Part shown: positions 52,689 through 64,000 of the stretch, one piece after another
Layout: the number at the start of each line of letters is the position of its first letter
Position numbering within the stretch: position 1 is the stretch's first letter
NCBI GenBank assembly: GCA_027315205.1
Contig: DAHUYM010000008.1
Span: forward strand, 1 to 64,000
From: Leptospirillum sp.
Lineage (GTDB): Bacteria > Nitrospirota > Leptospirillia > Leptospirillales > Leptospirillaceae
Direction: 5' to 3'
Length of the DNA stretch: 64,000 nucleotides
Program-made: the position numbers and the translations under genes
Notes under the pieces: generated by a model
Told to the model about the DNA's origin: nothing
Seen by the model: the letters and a program-made list of their open reading frames with translations, nothing else
Database searches by the model: none

Positions 52689-53765
52689 ATGTTCCGATCG
52701 TTTCTGGCATGGCTCGGTTATGGCGGAGAGAGCGGCCCAGGATCGTTGGGCGATGGCCATTTTTCTTCACATTCGCATAACGATCGAGGGAAAAAAGACC
52801 ATTTGCATCTTCATGGCGTCGTGGACCCGGGATTCACGAAGTCCGAGCGCGGTATCTGGGCCCTTAAATGGTCCATCTGGATCCTCGGGATCACGGCCAC
52901 TCTGGAGTTTTCTGTCTTTATCACCGCGGGGAGCATGGCACTCCTCGCGGATACCATCCATAATTATATGGATGCCATGACGGCGATCCCGCTCTGGGTC
53001 GCCTTTTTGTTCTCGAAAAAGAAGCCCAGCGCCCGCTTCACATACGGCTATGGACGCGTCGAGGATTTTGCAGGTATTGTAATCGTTCTCGTCATCCTGG
53101 CGAATGCGTGCATCGTCGGGGTTGAATCCCTGGAGCGATTCCTGCACCCGGAGCCCGTCCGGTTCCTGGGCTGGGTTGCTTTGGCGGGCATGATCGGATT
53201 TATCGGCAACGAAATCGTTGCCGTTCTCCGTATCCGGGTTGGGCGGGAGATTCAAAGTGCGGCCCTTGTATCGGACGGATATCATGCGAGAACCGACGGG
53301 CTCACGAGTCTTGCCGTCGTTGTAGGCGCTCTGGGTGTCAAGCTCGGATTCCCATTTGCCGATCCGGTAATCGGATTGCTCATTGCGATCGCCATTCTGG
53401 GAATCGTCTGGCAGTCAGCAAAATCGATCCTCGTTCGAATGCTCGACGGTATAGAACCCGGCCTTGCCCAAGAGATCCGTGAGATCGTTTCCGACCACGA
53501 ACCCAGAGTCGGAAGGGAATGTGACGTTCGCGCGCGGTGGATCGGCCATTATCTGAAAGCAGAACTCGATATCAAGATGCCGGGGAACGTCACTCTTCTT
53601 GACGCCGAGCGGTTCGTCCTAAGATTGAAGGATGTGTTATTCCACCATCTTCCCTCCCTCTCTGACGTGAGCATATTCGTTCATCCCCGGGAGGTCATGG
53701 ATCAAAACGACGGTCATGGAGGAACAGAACTCCCGGAAAAGCATTTTCATATCGGACACCAATGA
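52689..53765 (+). CDS. Cation diffusion facilitator metal exporter
   Basis: A 358-residue CDF antiporter in the inner membrane: a His-rich N-terminal tail (HSHNDRGKKDHLHLH), six predicted helices, metal sites ADTIHNYMD in TM2 and SDGYHARTD in TM5, a cytosolic C-terminal domain, and a His-containing tail (HFHIGHQ). It moves divalent metals out in exchange for protons. ATG 52689 is 11 bases after the repressor gene, so they form a self-regulated export unit. Confidence 0.93.
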   Translation: MFRSFLAWLGYGGESGPGSLGDGHFSSHSHNDRGKKDHLHLHGVVDPGFTKSERGIWALKWSIWILGITATLEFSVFITAGSMALLADTIHNYMDAMTAIPLWVAFLFSKKKPSARFTYGYGRVEDFAGIVIVLVILANACIVGVESLERFLHPEPVRFLGWVALAGMIGFIGNEIVAVLRIRVGREIQSAALVSDGYHARTDGLTSLAVVVGALGVKLGFPFADPVIGLLIAIAILGIVWQSAKSILVRMLDGIEPGLAQEIREIVSDHEPRVGRECDVRARWIGHYLKAELDIKMPGNVTLLDAERFVLRLKDVLFHHLPSLSDVSIFVHPREVMDQNDGHGGTELPEKHFHIGHQ

Positions 53766-53816
53766 AGGGTACAAGATGGTGTGGTATCTCATGAATCGTG
53801 GAGGAAATACGAGCGT

Positions 53817-55022
53817 ATGAGCACGAATCCGGTCATCGATCCGGAACGTTCCATGCCCCTTTTGCTCAGGGGGGTTGTTGATCTCCATGTCCGGGACGAT
53901 TTCGCCGAAAAGCTCGTTCGGGCGCACACGACCCAGGTTCCGCTTAAGGTCAAGGCCGGATTCGATCCAACGGCACCGGACCTGCACTTGGGGCATTTCG
54001 TACTTTTGAAGAAATTGCGCCAGTTTCAGGACATGGGTCATCGCGTTCAGTTCGTCATCGGAGATTTCACCGCGATGATCGGGGACCCCACGGGGCGCTC
54101 CGAGATCCGGAAACCCCTAACCCCCCAGCAGATTTCAGACAACGCCACAACGTATGCGGACCAAGTTTTCCGGATCCTTCTCAAAGACCGTACGGATGTC
54201 GTTTTCAACAGCAGTTGGGTACAGCCTTTGGGATCGGAAGGCCTGATCCGTCTTGCAGCGCATCAGACCGTGGCCCGGTTCCTCGAACGGGACGATTTTC
54301 AAAAACGCATGCAGGAACGGCTTCCGATCCACCTTCATGAGCTCCTTTATCCCCTGATACAGGGGTACGACTCTGTCGTCCTCCAAAGCGACATCGAACT
54401 CGGTGGTTCGGACCAGCTGTTTAACCTCCTTGTGGGACGGGACTTGATGAGGCAGCACCAGATGGAGCCCCAGGTGGTTCTGACATTGCCTCTTCTCGTC
54501 GGACTGGACGGGGAAAAGAAGATGAGCAAAAGCCTTCGGAATGCCGTGGCGCTCGAAGATCCTCCCGAGGAAATGTTCGGTCGGCTGATGTCGATCCCGG
54601 ACATCCTCGTCAGATCTTATGTGACCCTCCTGACGGATATTGAATTTTCTGAAATCGAAGCCCTGCATCCGAGGGAAGGGAAGGCGCGGATGGCCGAAGC
54701 CATTGTCGCCCAGTTCTACGGAACGGATGCTGCTCACAAGGCCGGTGAACATTTTTCGCGGGTCTTTTCCCGAAAGGAAATTCCCGAAGACATGCCGGTC
54801 CTTGACCTCGGGGTTTCCGTTCCGCTGAAGCTGTCGACAGTAATGGTCCGCGCGGGTGCCGCGAAAAGCGAGAGCCATGCCAAGCAATTGATCCGTCAAA
54901 AGGCTGTCGACTGGAACGGCCAAACGATCGAGGATCCCTTCCTGTCCGTCACGCCCGCGGACGATCTCCTGAAAGTCGGGAAGAGGTTTTATTGCCGGGT
55001 ACGGCGGGTGCAGGAACCCTAG
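53817..55022 (+). CDS. tyrS: Tyrosyl-tRNA synthetase
   Basis: Class I synthetase with KAGFDPTAPDLHLGH (HIGH equivalent HLGH), the KMSKS motif in GEKKMSKS, the tyrosine site ELGGSDQLFNLLVGRD, and a C-terminal S4-type RNA-binding domain (KLSTVMVRAGAAKSESHAKQLIRQKAV). It is the TyrZ-like long form by the KFGFDP-like opening. ATG 53817 has GGAGGAA upstream at long spacing; the frame extends to 53781. It lies between two metal-efflux units. Confidence 0.96.
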   Translation: MSTNPVIDPERSMPLLLRGVVDLHVRDDFAEKLVRAHTTQVPLKVKAGFDPTAPDLHLGHFVLLKKLRQFQDMGHRVQFVIGDFTAMIGDPTGRSEIRKPLTPQQISDNATTYADQVFRILLKDRTDVVFNSSWVQPLGSEGLIRLAAHQTVARFLERDDFQKRMQERLPIHLHELLYPLIQGYDSVVLQSDIELGGSDQLFNLLVGRDLMRQHQMEPQVVLTLPLLVGLDGEKKMSKSLRNAVALEDPPEEMFGRLMSIPDILVRSYVTLLTDIEFSEIEALHPREGKARMAEAIVAQFYGTDAAHKAGEHFSRVFSRKEIPEDMPVLDLGVSVPLKLSTVMVRAGAAKSESHAKQLIRQKAVDWNGQTIEDPFLSVTPADDLLKVGKRFYCRVRRVQEP

Positions 55023-55102
55023 CCTGCCTCCATATTTCTCCCTCCGTAGATGGTTCGTGAGGGAATGAAGCCTGAATGCCTTATTGTTCGAAAGGTCACC
55101 CG

Positions 55103-56227
55103 GTGAATCGAACTGCACATTCTTTTGCACTCTTGTCTGTTTCGGTCCTGTGCATGCTGGTATTTTCCGAATACGCAACGGCGCGTTCCGCAATGCCCGA
55201 TCCCTCGCAATCGGCTTCGATCACCCTTCCCCTGAACACGGTTGTCACTCTCGGGATCGCATCCCACCCCTATTATCCCCGCCACGGGATCCGTAGAATC
55301 CATATAACGGGGATCGTGGCTTTGATCGACGACCGAATCAGTTATGCGACCGCCCGTTCGGTAGGGATCAGTACCCAGATTTTCGGCCGGATCCGGAGAG
55401 TCTATGCGGATACGGGAGATTACGTTGTCAAATCGCAGGTCCTCGCCACTGTATTCAGCCCGGACTATATCGAAGCCCAGCAGGAATACCTCCAGTCGAT
55501 CGCTTTGGAAAAGATCAGCGGGTCGGGACCTGGCAGCATGAGATTCTCGGACCAGATTACCAATGCGGCGTTGCTCAAACTGAAGAACCTGGGGGTCATC
55601 GATCAGGATGTCGAACATCTCCGCACGTCCAGGCGCATTCGCCGGCATCTTCCCATACGTTCGGCGCTCAACGGGTATGTCATCCAGAAAAACGCCATTG
55701 CCGGGCAGACGGTCTATACCGGAGACCGCCTGTTCACGATCGGAAATACCGATTGGGTCCGGGTCAACAGCGAAGTCTACCAGCAGGATATTCTGGAAGT
55801 TTCGCTGGGGCAGGGGATGGAAATCCGGATTCCCGATTCTCACCTGCGTCTATCGGGACAGGTGATCTACATCAGCCCAATGGCCGATCCCCAAACCCGG
55901 ACGGTCCTGGTTCGGGGACTTTTCAAAAACGAGGGATTGAACCTGAGGCCAGGCATGTTCGTTTCGGTCGATATCCTCGTCCCGTACAAGGGAAAACATC
56001 TGTGGGTGCCGAGGGAGTCGGTCTTTTTGGAAAAAGACCGATCCGTCGTGTTCGTCCAGATCGATCGCAACCGTTTCCAGATGGTTCCGGTCCATCCCGG
56101 ACGAACGGAGGAAGGATGGGTCCCGATACGGGCTGATCTTCCCCCCGGGACGCGGATCGTGGATCGAAACGGATTCTGGGTCAAGGCCCAGTTTGAAAAA
56201 TTCAGAAGCAGGGAATTGGGTGAGTAG
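55103..56227 (+). CDS. CusB-type RND periplasmic adaptor
   Basis: A membrane-fusion protein with a signal peptide (FALLSVSVLCMLVFSEYATARS), barrel-sandwich and alpha-hairpin regions (ATVFSPDYIEAQQEYLQS, typical of CusB), lipoyl-like RSALNGYVIQKNAIAGQTVYTG, and the beta-barrel/proximal domain ending WVKAQFEKF. It links the inner-membrane pump to an outer-membrane channel for copper/silver or similar ions. GTG 55103 is preferred because it places the signal peptide normally; ATG 55076 is in frame. No outer-membrane partner gene is in the window. Confidence 0.88.
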   Translation: MNRTAHSFALLSVSVLCMLVFSEYATARSAMPDPSQSASITLPLNTVVTLGIASHPYYPRHGIRRIHITGIVALIDDRISYATARSVGISTQIFGRIRRVYADTGDYVVKSQVLATVFSPDYIEAQQEYLQSIALEKISGSGPGSMRFSDQITNAALLKLKNLGVIDQDVEHLRTSRRIRRHLPIRSALNGYVIQKNAIAGQTVYTGDRLFTIGNTDWVRVNSEVYQQDILEVSLGQGMEIRIPDSHLRLSGQVIYISPMADPQTRTVLVRGLFKNEGLNLRPGMFVSVDILVPYKGKHLWVPRESVFLEKDRSVVFVQIDRNRFQMVPVHPGRTEEGWVPIRADLPPGTRIVDRNGFWVKAQFEKFRSRELGE

Positions 56228-59200
56228 GACCTTTTTCGCGAAAATCCTCGAAGACCGTTTCCTCATTGTCATCCTTTCGGCAATTATCGCGGGTGCCGGT
56301 GTTCTTTCCCTTTATTCCCTCTCAGTCGATGCTCTCCCCGACGTGTCACCCGTTTCGGTCACGGTTTTGACAGAAGCGCCGGGGATCGCCCCCAGCGAAG
56401 TCGAAAAACAGGTCACGAATACGATCGAGCTGACCCTGCACGGGCTTCCCGGCGTGGTCGCGATCCGCTCCAAGACGCTCTTCGGACTTTCTGCCGTGAC
56501 GGCATTTTTTCAAGAAAACGTGGATGTATACCGGGCCCGGGAGCAGGTTATGGAGAGGCTCGCTGAAGCAAAAGCCTCCCTGCCGGCAGGGATCAATCCT
56601 GTCCTCGGGGCGGTTTCCACGCCGACTGGGAATATATACCGGTACACGCTCGAAGGATCCGAGCCGGATCTGATGAAACTCCGCACGTACCAGGACTGGA
56701 TCGTCAAGCGGGCACTCCTTACGGCCCATGGGGTCGCCGGCGTTCTATCCTACGGAGGGTATGTAAAGGCCTATTTCGTCAATGTCGATCCCTATCGACT
56801 TCTCGGTTTTCATCTGTCTCTCGAACAAGTCGTCAAGGCGTTGTCCACAAATAACGAAAACGTCGGAGGCGGTTATATCGATATGGGCGGAGAATCATAC
56901 ATCGTCCGGGGTATCGGGCGAATCAGATCCCGCAGGGATATCGAATCGATCGTGGTCGATGTCAGGAATGGCATCCCGATTCTCATCCGTGATATCGGAG
57001 AGGTTCGGGTCTTGCCTGAAGTGCGCCGGGGAAATGCGCTTCTCAACGACAGGGAAGTCGTCAAAGGCACGGTCATCATGCTGCGGGGCGAAAATGCCCT
57101 GGACACACTCGCCAATGTCAGGAAGAAAGTCAGGGAAATCAACGAGCACTTGCTTCCTCCCGGAGTGAAGGTCGTTCCCTATTACTCTTCGGCTCCGCTC
57201 ATCGAACACGCCATATCGACGGTCGTCCATGCCATGATCGAAGGCAGCGTGCTCGTGATCCTGGTGTTGATCGCGTTTCTCGGCAGGCTCTGGTCTTCGT
57301 TCACCGTCGCATTGATGTTGCCACTCGCAATTCTGATGACCTTCCTGGTGATGAACGGGATGGATATCGGGGCCGATCTCATGTCGCTCGGGGGCATTGT
57401 CATCGGGATCGGCATGATGGTCGATGCATCGATTGTGATGGCCGAAAATATCGAACGTCATCATGTGGAAAAAGGAGGTTCCCTGTCCTATTCGGATATC
57501 ATCGATTCCATCGAAGAAGTGATGCACCCGATCATGTTCTCCATCGCGATCATTTCATCAGTCTTTTTGCCGATCCTTTTCCTTCCCGGAATACCGGGGA
57601 AAATGTTCGCCCCGATGGCGACATCCATTCTCCTGGCGCTTTCGTCTTCGCTGATTCTGGCGCTCATTCTCGTTCCGGTGTTGATGAGTTATTCAAGGGC
57701 CGCCAGACCGGGACTTTTCGAGCGCATCGGCGCAAGTCTGTTCCGGTTTCTCCAGGCCGGATATGCCCGTCTCTTGAATGTTCTGCTTCCGCGAAGGATC
57801 TTGATTGTCGGGATCGGGATCATCGCGATCGTCTCGGGTTCCTATGTCCTGGTGCGGACCGGGACCGAATTCATTCCGGTTCTCGACGAAGGTTCTCTTC
57901 TGGTCTTAGGCGATCTTTGGCCATCGGCTTCACTCGCCGAAACGACATCGGCGAGCCGGGTCGTTAATGCGATCCTCCATACCTTTCCTGAAGTGGAACT
58001 GACGCAGTCCCGGATCGGAAGAGCACAATCGGGGACCGACACGGACGTTCCGTCCCATATGGAAATGTTTGTCAAGCTCAAAAATGAGTCACAATGGCCC
58101 CCCGGTCTGACCAAAGATGATCTTGTGGCCCAGATGGAAAAAGAACTTTCGAAGACCTTGCCTTCCGTCTCTTTCGACCTGACCCAGCCGATTCAGGAGC
58201 GTATCGACGAGATGGTGTCGGGGGTCAAGGCGATGGTGGCCATCAAGGTGTTCGACGACCGGATGGATGAATTGTCGGGTTATTCGGAAAAGCTAGCCCG
58301 ACTGGTCCGGTCCGTGAAGGGAACATATTCCGTTACGATCCAGCGCATATATGGACAGCCCTACATCGACATCCGGGTCCGACGGAACGCCATCGCCAAG
58401 TATGGCCTCAATGTGTCGGACGTGAACCGGATCGTCCGGATGGGAATCGGCCCGGACGGGATCACATCCCAAGTGATCAAAGGTGTTCGAAGGATCAACC
58501 TTCACATCCGGCTCCGTGAAGAGAATCGTTCGACGATCAATCAGATACGGGAGATCCTGGTCACGACTCCGAAAGGCATGACGGTTCCTCTGGGTCAACT
58601 GGCGTCGATTTCGAGAAGTACAGGACCATTCAGGATCTTTCATGAAGGGGGAAGCCGTCTGATCATGGTCCAGTTCAATATTCGCGGGCGGGCGACGAGC
58701 ACCGTGGTCGAAGAGATCCGGTCCCGGGTCCAGAAAGAGCTCCCGGTTCCCATCGGGATGCACCTCGAATATGCCGGAGAGTTTCAGAACACCCAAATCA
58801 CCATGAACCGTTTGAAGTACCTTATTCCGCTCACGCTCCTTCTCGTTTTTGTCCTCCTTTATTGGAACTTCCGCTCGATGGAATATTCGTTGCTGATCCT
58901 CCTGAACATCCCGTTTTCTCTGATTGGCGGAATTGTCGCCCTCAGGGCGCTTGGAGAGTACCTGAGCGTCCCTGCATCCATCGGATTCATAGCGCTTTTC
59001 GGGGTCGCGGTGCAAAACGGGGTCCTTCTCCTGTCGTTTGCCCAGGATGCCGAAAAGAGGGGTTCTCCGCCGGAAGAGGCCATCATCGTCGCTGCGTCTC
59101 GACGTGTGCGGCCCGTTTTAATGACCGCCTTGGTCGGTGCGCTCGGAATTGTGCCCCTCCTTCTCTCTCACGGGACGGGGGCCAATATCCAGAGGCCCCT

Positions 59201-59321
59201 CGCGGCCGTCGTTGTGGGGGGGCTTATCAGCTCGACGCTGATGACGCTTTTGGTTCTGCCCTCCATCTACTTGCTGGTAAAAGGGATACACAACCGGAAT
59301 GGCGGACTGGGTGCCGTCTGA
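56220..59321 (+). CDS. CusA/CzcA-type RND heavy-metal efflux pump
   Basis: The 1033-residue protein has twelve membrane helices and two large periplasmic loops, the heavy-metal RND layout. DALPDVSPVSVTV follows TM1, GVVAIRSKTLFGLSAV and YQDWIVKRALLTAHGVAGV are HME-type, and GIGMMVDASIVMAENIERH is the TM4 proton-relay region with the Asp and Glu typical of CusA. Start GTG 56220 overlaps the CusB stop (GTGAGTAG), behind AGGGA. Probable substrate is Cu(I)/Ag(I) or a divalent ion; the relay motif leans to monovalent, not proven. Confidence 0.94.
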   Translation: MSRTFFAKILEDRFLIVILSAIIAGAGVLSLYSLSVDALPDVSPVSVTVLTEAPGIAPSEVEKQVTNTIELTLHGLPGVVAIRSKTLFGLSAVTAFFQENVDVYRAREQVMERLAEAKASLPAGINPVLGAVSTPTGNIYRYTLEGSEPDLMKLRTYQDWIVKRALLTAHGVAGVLSYGGYVKAYFVNVDPYRLLGFHLSLEQVVKALSTNNENVGGGYIDMGGESYIVRGIGRIRSRRDIESIVVDVRNGIPILIRDIGEVRVLPEVRRGNALLNDREVVKGTVIMLRGENALDTLANVRKKVREINEHLLPPGVKVVPYYSSAPLIEHAISTVVHAMIEGSVLVILVLIAFLGRLWSSFTVALMLPLAILMTFLVMNGMDIGADLMSLGGIVIGIGMMVDASIVMAENIERHHVEKGGSLSYSDIIDSIEEVMHPIMFSIAIISSVFLPILFLPGIPGKMFAPMATSILLALSSSLILALILVPVLMSYSRAARPGLFERIGASLFRFLQAGYARLLNVLLPRRILIVGIGIIAIVSGSYVLVRTGTEFIPVLDEGSLLVLGDLWPSASLAETTSASRVVNAILHTFPEVELTQSRIGRAQSGTDTDVPSHMEMFVKLKNESQWPPGLTKDDLVAQMEKELSKTLPSVSFDLTQPIQERIDEMVSGVKAMVAIKVFDDRMDELSGYSEKLARLVRSVKGTYSVTIQRIYGQPYIDIRVRRNAIAKYGLNVSDVNRIVRMGIGPDGITSQVIKGVRRINLHIRLREENRSTINQIREILVTTPKGMTVPLGQLASISRSTGPFRIFHEGGSRLIMVQFNIRGRATSTVVEEIRSRVQKELPVPIGMHLEYAGEFQNTQITMNRLKYLIPLTLLLVFVLLYWNFRSMEYSLLILLNIPFSLIGGIVALRALGEYLSVPASIGFIALFGVAVQNGVLLLSFAQDAEKRGSPPEEAIIVAASRRVRPVLMTALVGALGIVPLLLSHGTGANIQRPLAAVVVGGLISSTLMTLLVLPSIYLLVKGIHNRNGGLGAV

Positions 59322-59331
59322 AAGAGGACCC

Positions 59332-60045
59332 ATGAAACGGGCGATCGTGATACAGCATGTGCCCTTCGAAGGGCCGGGGACACTCGGGGCTATACTCGCC
59401 CGGAGAGGATACCGGATTCAATCTGTCGACGCTCCCACCGCCAGTTTTGACTCGGACTTGGGAAACGGGTCGGATCTCTTGGTCGTTCTCGGAGGACCCA
59501 TTGGGGTTTATGAGGAAGATCGCTATCCCTTTTTGGTTCCCGAAATGAAGGTGATCGAATCCTGCCTTAAAACTGGAACGCCGTACCTTGGAGTGTGCCT
59601 CGGAAGCCAGCTTTTGGCAAAAGTTCTGGGGGGTCGGGTCTATCCAGGAGAGAAAAAGGAGATCGGTTGGTCTCCCTTGACGCTCACGGAGGCCGGGATT
59701 GCTTCCCCCATAAGGCATCTTGCTTCCGAAGGGGTGCAGGTTCTCCACTGGCATGGGGATACCTTCGATGTGCCCGAAGGAGGCACTCTTCTGGCCTCTT
59801 CGGAAGCCTATGTCCATCAGGCGTTTCGATACGGTGATAGCGCTCTCGCCCTGCAGTTCCATGCGGAAGTGACTGCACAGGACCTGGAACGCTGGTATGT
59901 CGGTCATGCCGTCGAATTAAGCCTTGTACCGGGCCTTGATGTGCGGGAGTTGAGGGTTTGTTCGCGTCGGCTGGCCCCGATGCTGATGGGCGGAGCAACC
60001 AAGATGTTCGAGGAATGGCTTTCCTTGGTGGAGAAAGAGGCTTGA
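59332..60045 (+). CDS. Class I glutamine amidotransferase domain protein
   Basis: The 237-residue product has the GATase triad: nucleophile in YLGVCLGSQLLA, HWHGDTFDVP, and QFHAEV for the His-Glu pair. It belongs to the stand-alone GMP-synthase-like amidotransferases of unknown acceptor. ATG 59332 has GAGG upstream and lies 11 bases after the RND pump. The rRNA P1 promoter -35 overlaps its stop codon. Confidence 0.88.
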   Translation: MKRAIVIQHVPFEGPGTLGAILARRGYRIQSVDAPTASFDSDLGNGSDLLVVLGGPIGVYEEDRYPFLVPEMKVIESCLKTGTPYLGVCLGSQLLAKVLGGRVYPGEKKEIGWSPLTLTEAGIASPIRHLASEGVQVLHWHGDTFDVPEGGTLLASSEAYVHQAFRYGDSALALQFHAEVTAQDLERWYVGHAVELSLVPGLDVRELRVCSRRLAPMLMGGATKMFEEWLSLVEKEA

Positions 60046-60070
60046 CAGGGGAGGGGGGAGGGATTATAAG
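60042..60070 (+). promoter_or_regulatory. rRNA operon promoter P1
   Basis: TTGACA, 17 bases, then TATAAG. The -35 begins one base before the stop codon of the preceding gene. Confidence 0.7.
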
Positions 60071-60112
60071 TAAAAGCCCTTCGGGAACGGCCGGAGGGAA
60101 ACGGCCGGAAGG

Positions 60113-60141
60113 TTGACAAAGGCCGGGCAGTTCGATAGAGT
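60113..60141 (+). promoter_or_regulatory. rRNA operon promoter P2
   Basis: TTGACA, 17 bases, then TAGAGT. It lies about 70 bases after P1. The expected start is near 60148, just before a 14-bp perfect palindrome at 60152-60165 (TTCCGGCGCCGGAA). Confidence 0.7.
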
Positions 60142-60183
60142 ACCAAGGTTGTTCCGGCGCCGGAAACGGCACCGGGGGACAGC

Positions 60184-60202
60184 GGATCATTGACAACTAA
60201 AT
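60184..60202 (+). repeat. rRNA leader element, copy 1
   Basis: A 19-base element with core ATTGACAACT, repeated with one mismatch in the 16S-23S spacer at 62120-62138. Position before each large rRNA fits an antitermination or processing signal. Confidence 0.6.
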
Positions 60203-60239
60203 AGGAGCAGCAACGACCGACGGGCCCTAAGAAACAAGA

Positions 60240-60260
60240 GGACGCACTTCACGTGCGTCC
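60240..60260 (+). other. Hairpin in the rRNA leader
   Basis: GGACGCAC and GTGCGTCC form a perfect 8-bp stem with a five-base loop, ending eight bases before mature 16S. It may be an antitermination boxB-like or processing element. Confidence 0.5.
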
Positions 60261-60268
60261 AAGGAACC

Positions 60269-61832
<1,564 letters not shown>

Positions 61833-61922
61833 GGAGACATGAAGGGAAACCGTGGGATTGGGGCGCTCCTGTTTAGTACTGTGAAGGATCCGAGTGGGTC
61901 CGGGGACCCTATGGGGAAGCCG

Positions 61923-61999
61923 GGGCCTGTAGCTCAGATGGTGAGAGCGCACGCCTGATAAGCGTGAGGTCGATAGTTCGAATCTATCCAGGCCCACCA
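61923..61999 (+). tRNA. tRNA-Ile (anticodon GAT)
   Basis: Acceptor GGGCCTG pairs with CAGGCCC, CCA is encoded, the anticodon stem CACGC/GCGTG holds loop CTGATAA with GAT, and the T arm is ATAGTTCGAATCTAT. It lies in the 16S-23S spacer. Confidence 0.97.
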
Positions 62000-62004
62000 T
62001 CTGG

Positions 62005-62080
62005 GGGGATGTAGCTCAGTTGGGAGAGCGCCTGCCTTGCACGCAGGAGGCCAGCGGTTCGATCCCGCTCATCTCCACCA
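62005..62080 (+). tRNA. tRNA-Ala (anticodon TGC)
   Basis: Acceptor GGGGATG with CATCTCC (one G-U), encoded CCA, anticodon loop CTTGCAC with TGC between CCTGC and GCAGG, and T arm GCGGTTCGATCCCGC. Five bases after tRNA-Ile. Confidence 0.97.
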
Positions 62081-62119
62081 CGCACTTGGACGGCGCCCGG
62101 GAACGAAGGGGGGCGTCGG

Positions 62120-62138
62120 GGATCATTGACAACTGAAT
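62120..62138 (+). repeat. rRNA spacer element, copy 2
   Basis: Second copy of the ATTGACAACT-containing element of the leader, about 87 bases before the 23S start, differing at one position. Confidence 0.6.
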
Positions 62139-62224
62139 CGGCACAGAAAGACGAAAGAGGGCAGCTTTCCGCGGGGGAACCTGCGGGAAGACGTAAAGCT
62201 TTTTGGAGCAAGGGCGAAGAGAGC

Positions 62225-64000
<1,776 letters not shown>

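Overview
The window looks like a piece of chromosome from an acidophilic iron-oxidising bacterium of the Leptospirillum type (Nitrospirota). This is inferred from the GC-rich composition, the mono-haem cbb3-oxidase subunit, periplasmic cytochrome c, heavy-metal efflux genes and the character of the 16S gene; no database search was possible. Almost the whole window is ordinary, densely packed core chromosome. The only mobile-element trace is at the extreme left edge.

Layout. 1-323: start of an IS110-family transposase on the minus strand, cut by the window edge, with its long upstream non-coding end. 348-3426: an orphan protein, a flavodoxin-reductase-like enzyme and two small unknown proteins. 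3706-6448 (minus): a TPR/beta-barrel outer-membrane protein, a Glu-rich secreted protein and a small cytochrome c. 6702-10365: cobQ-cbiB-cobD, late cobalamin synthesis. 10543-14733: a 61-residue HTH protein with its own promoter and terminator, fumC, tRNA-Pro, acylphosphatase, an RpoS-like sigma factor fused in frame to adenine phosphoribosyltransferase, and a YciI-like protein. 14779-19843: a multi-PAS diguanylate cyclase, a zinc-ribbon protein and a LuxR-type regulator behind a 21-bp palindrome. 19909-28627: gltB, then a YhaM-like nuclease overlapping a GlcD-GlcF-type oxidase.

28753-34324 (minus) is a one-carbon operon read as 5-FCL, folE, folD, metF, panB, chaC-like, xth: folate interconversion feeding the hydroxymethyl transfer of pantothenate synthesis. 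36281-42797 (minus) is an aromatic amino-acid operon read as yebC, pheA, aroF, tyrA, aroA, cmk, plsC. 43287-46390 holds a solitary CcoO-like haem protein with strong promoter and terminator, a MgtC/DUF4010 membrane protein and thiO. 46573-50607 (ugd, sfsA, UDP-xylose synthase, flippase-like membrane protein) is a sugar-nucleotide and envelope block. 50648-60045 holds ndk, an unknown protein, a metal-responsive repressor with its cation-diffusion exporter, tyrS, a CusB/CusA-type RND pump and a glutamine amidotransferase. 60042-64000 is the rRNA operon with tandem promoters, 16S, tRNA-Ile, tRNA-Ala and the first part of 23S.

The least ordinary signals are the sigma factor-APT fusion, the IS110 left end with a possible bridge-RNA region, the UDP-xylose synthase whose only plausible start codon is ATT, the LuxR-linked palindrome, a 15-bp hairpin in front of tRNA-Pro, and a 19-bp element repeated before 16S and before 23S. 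No convincing wholly new multi-gene defence or mobile system is visible.
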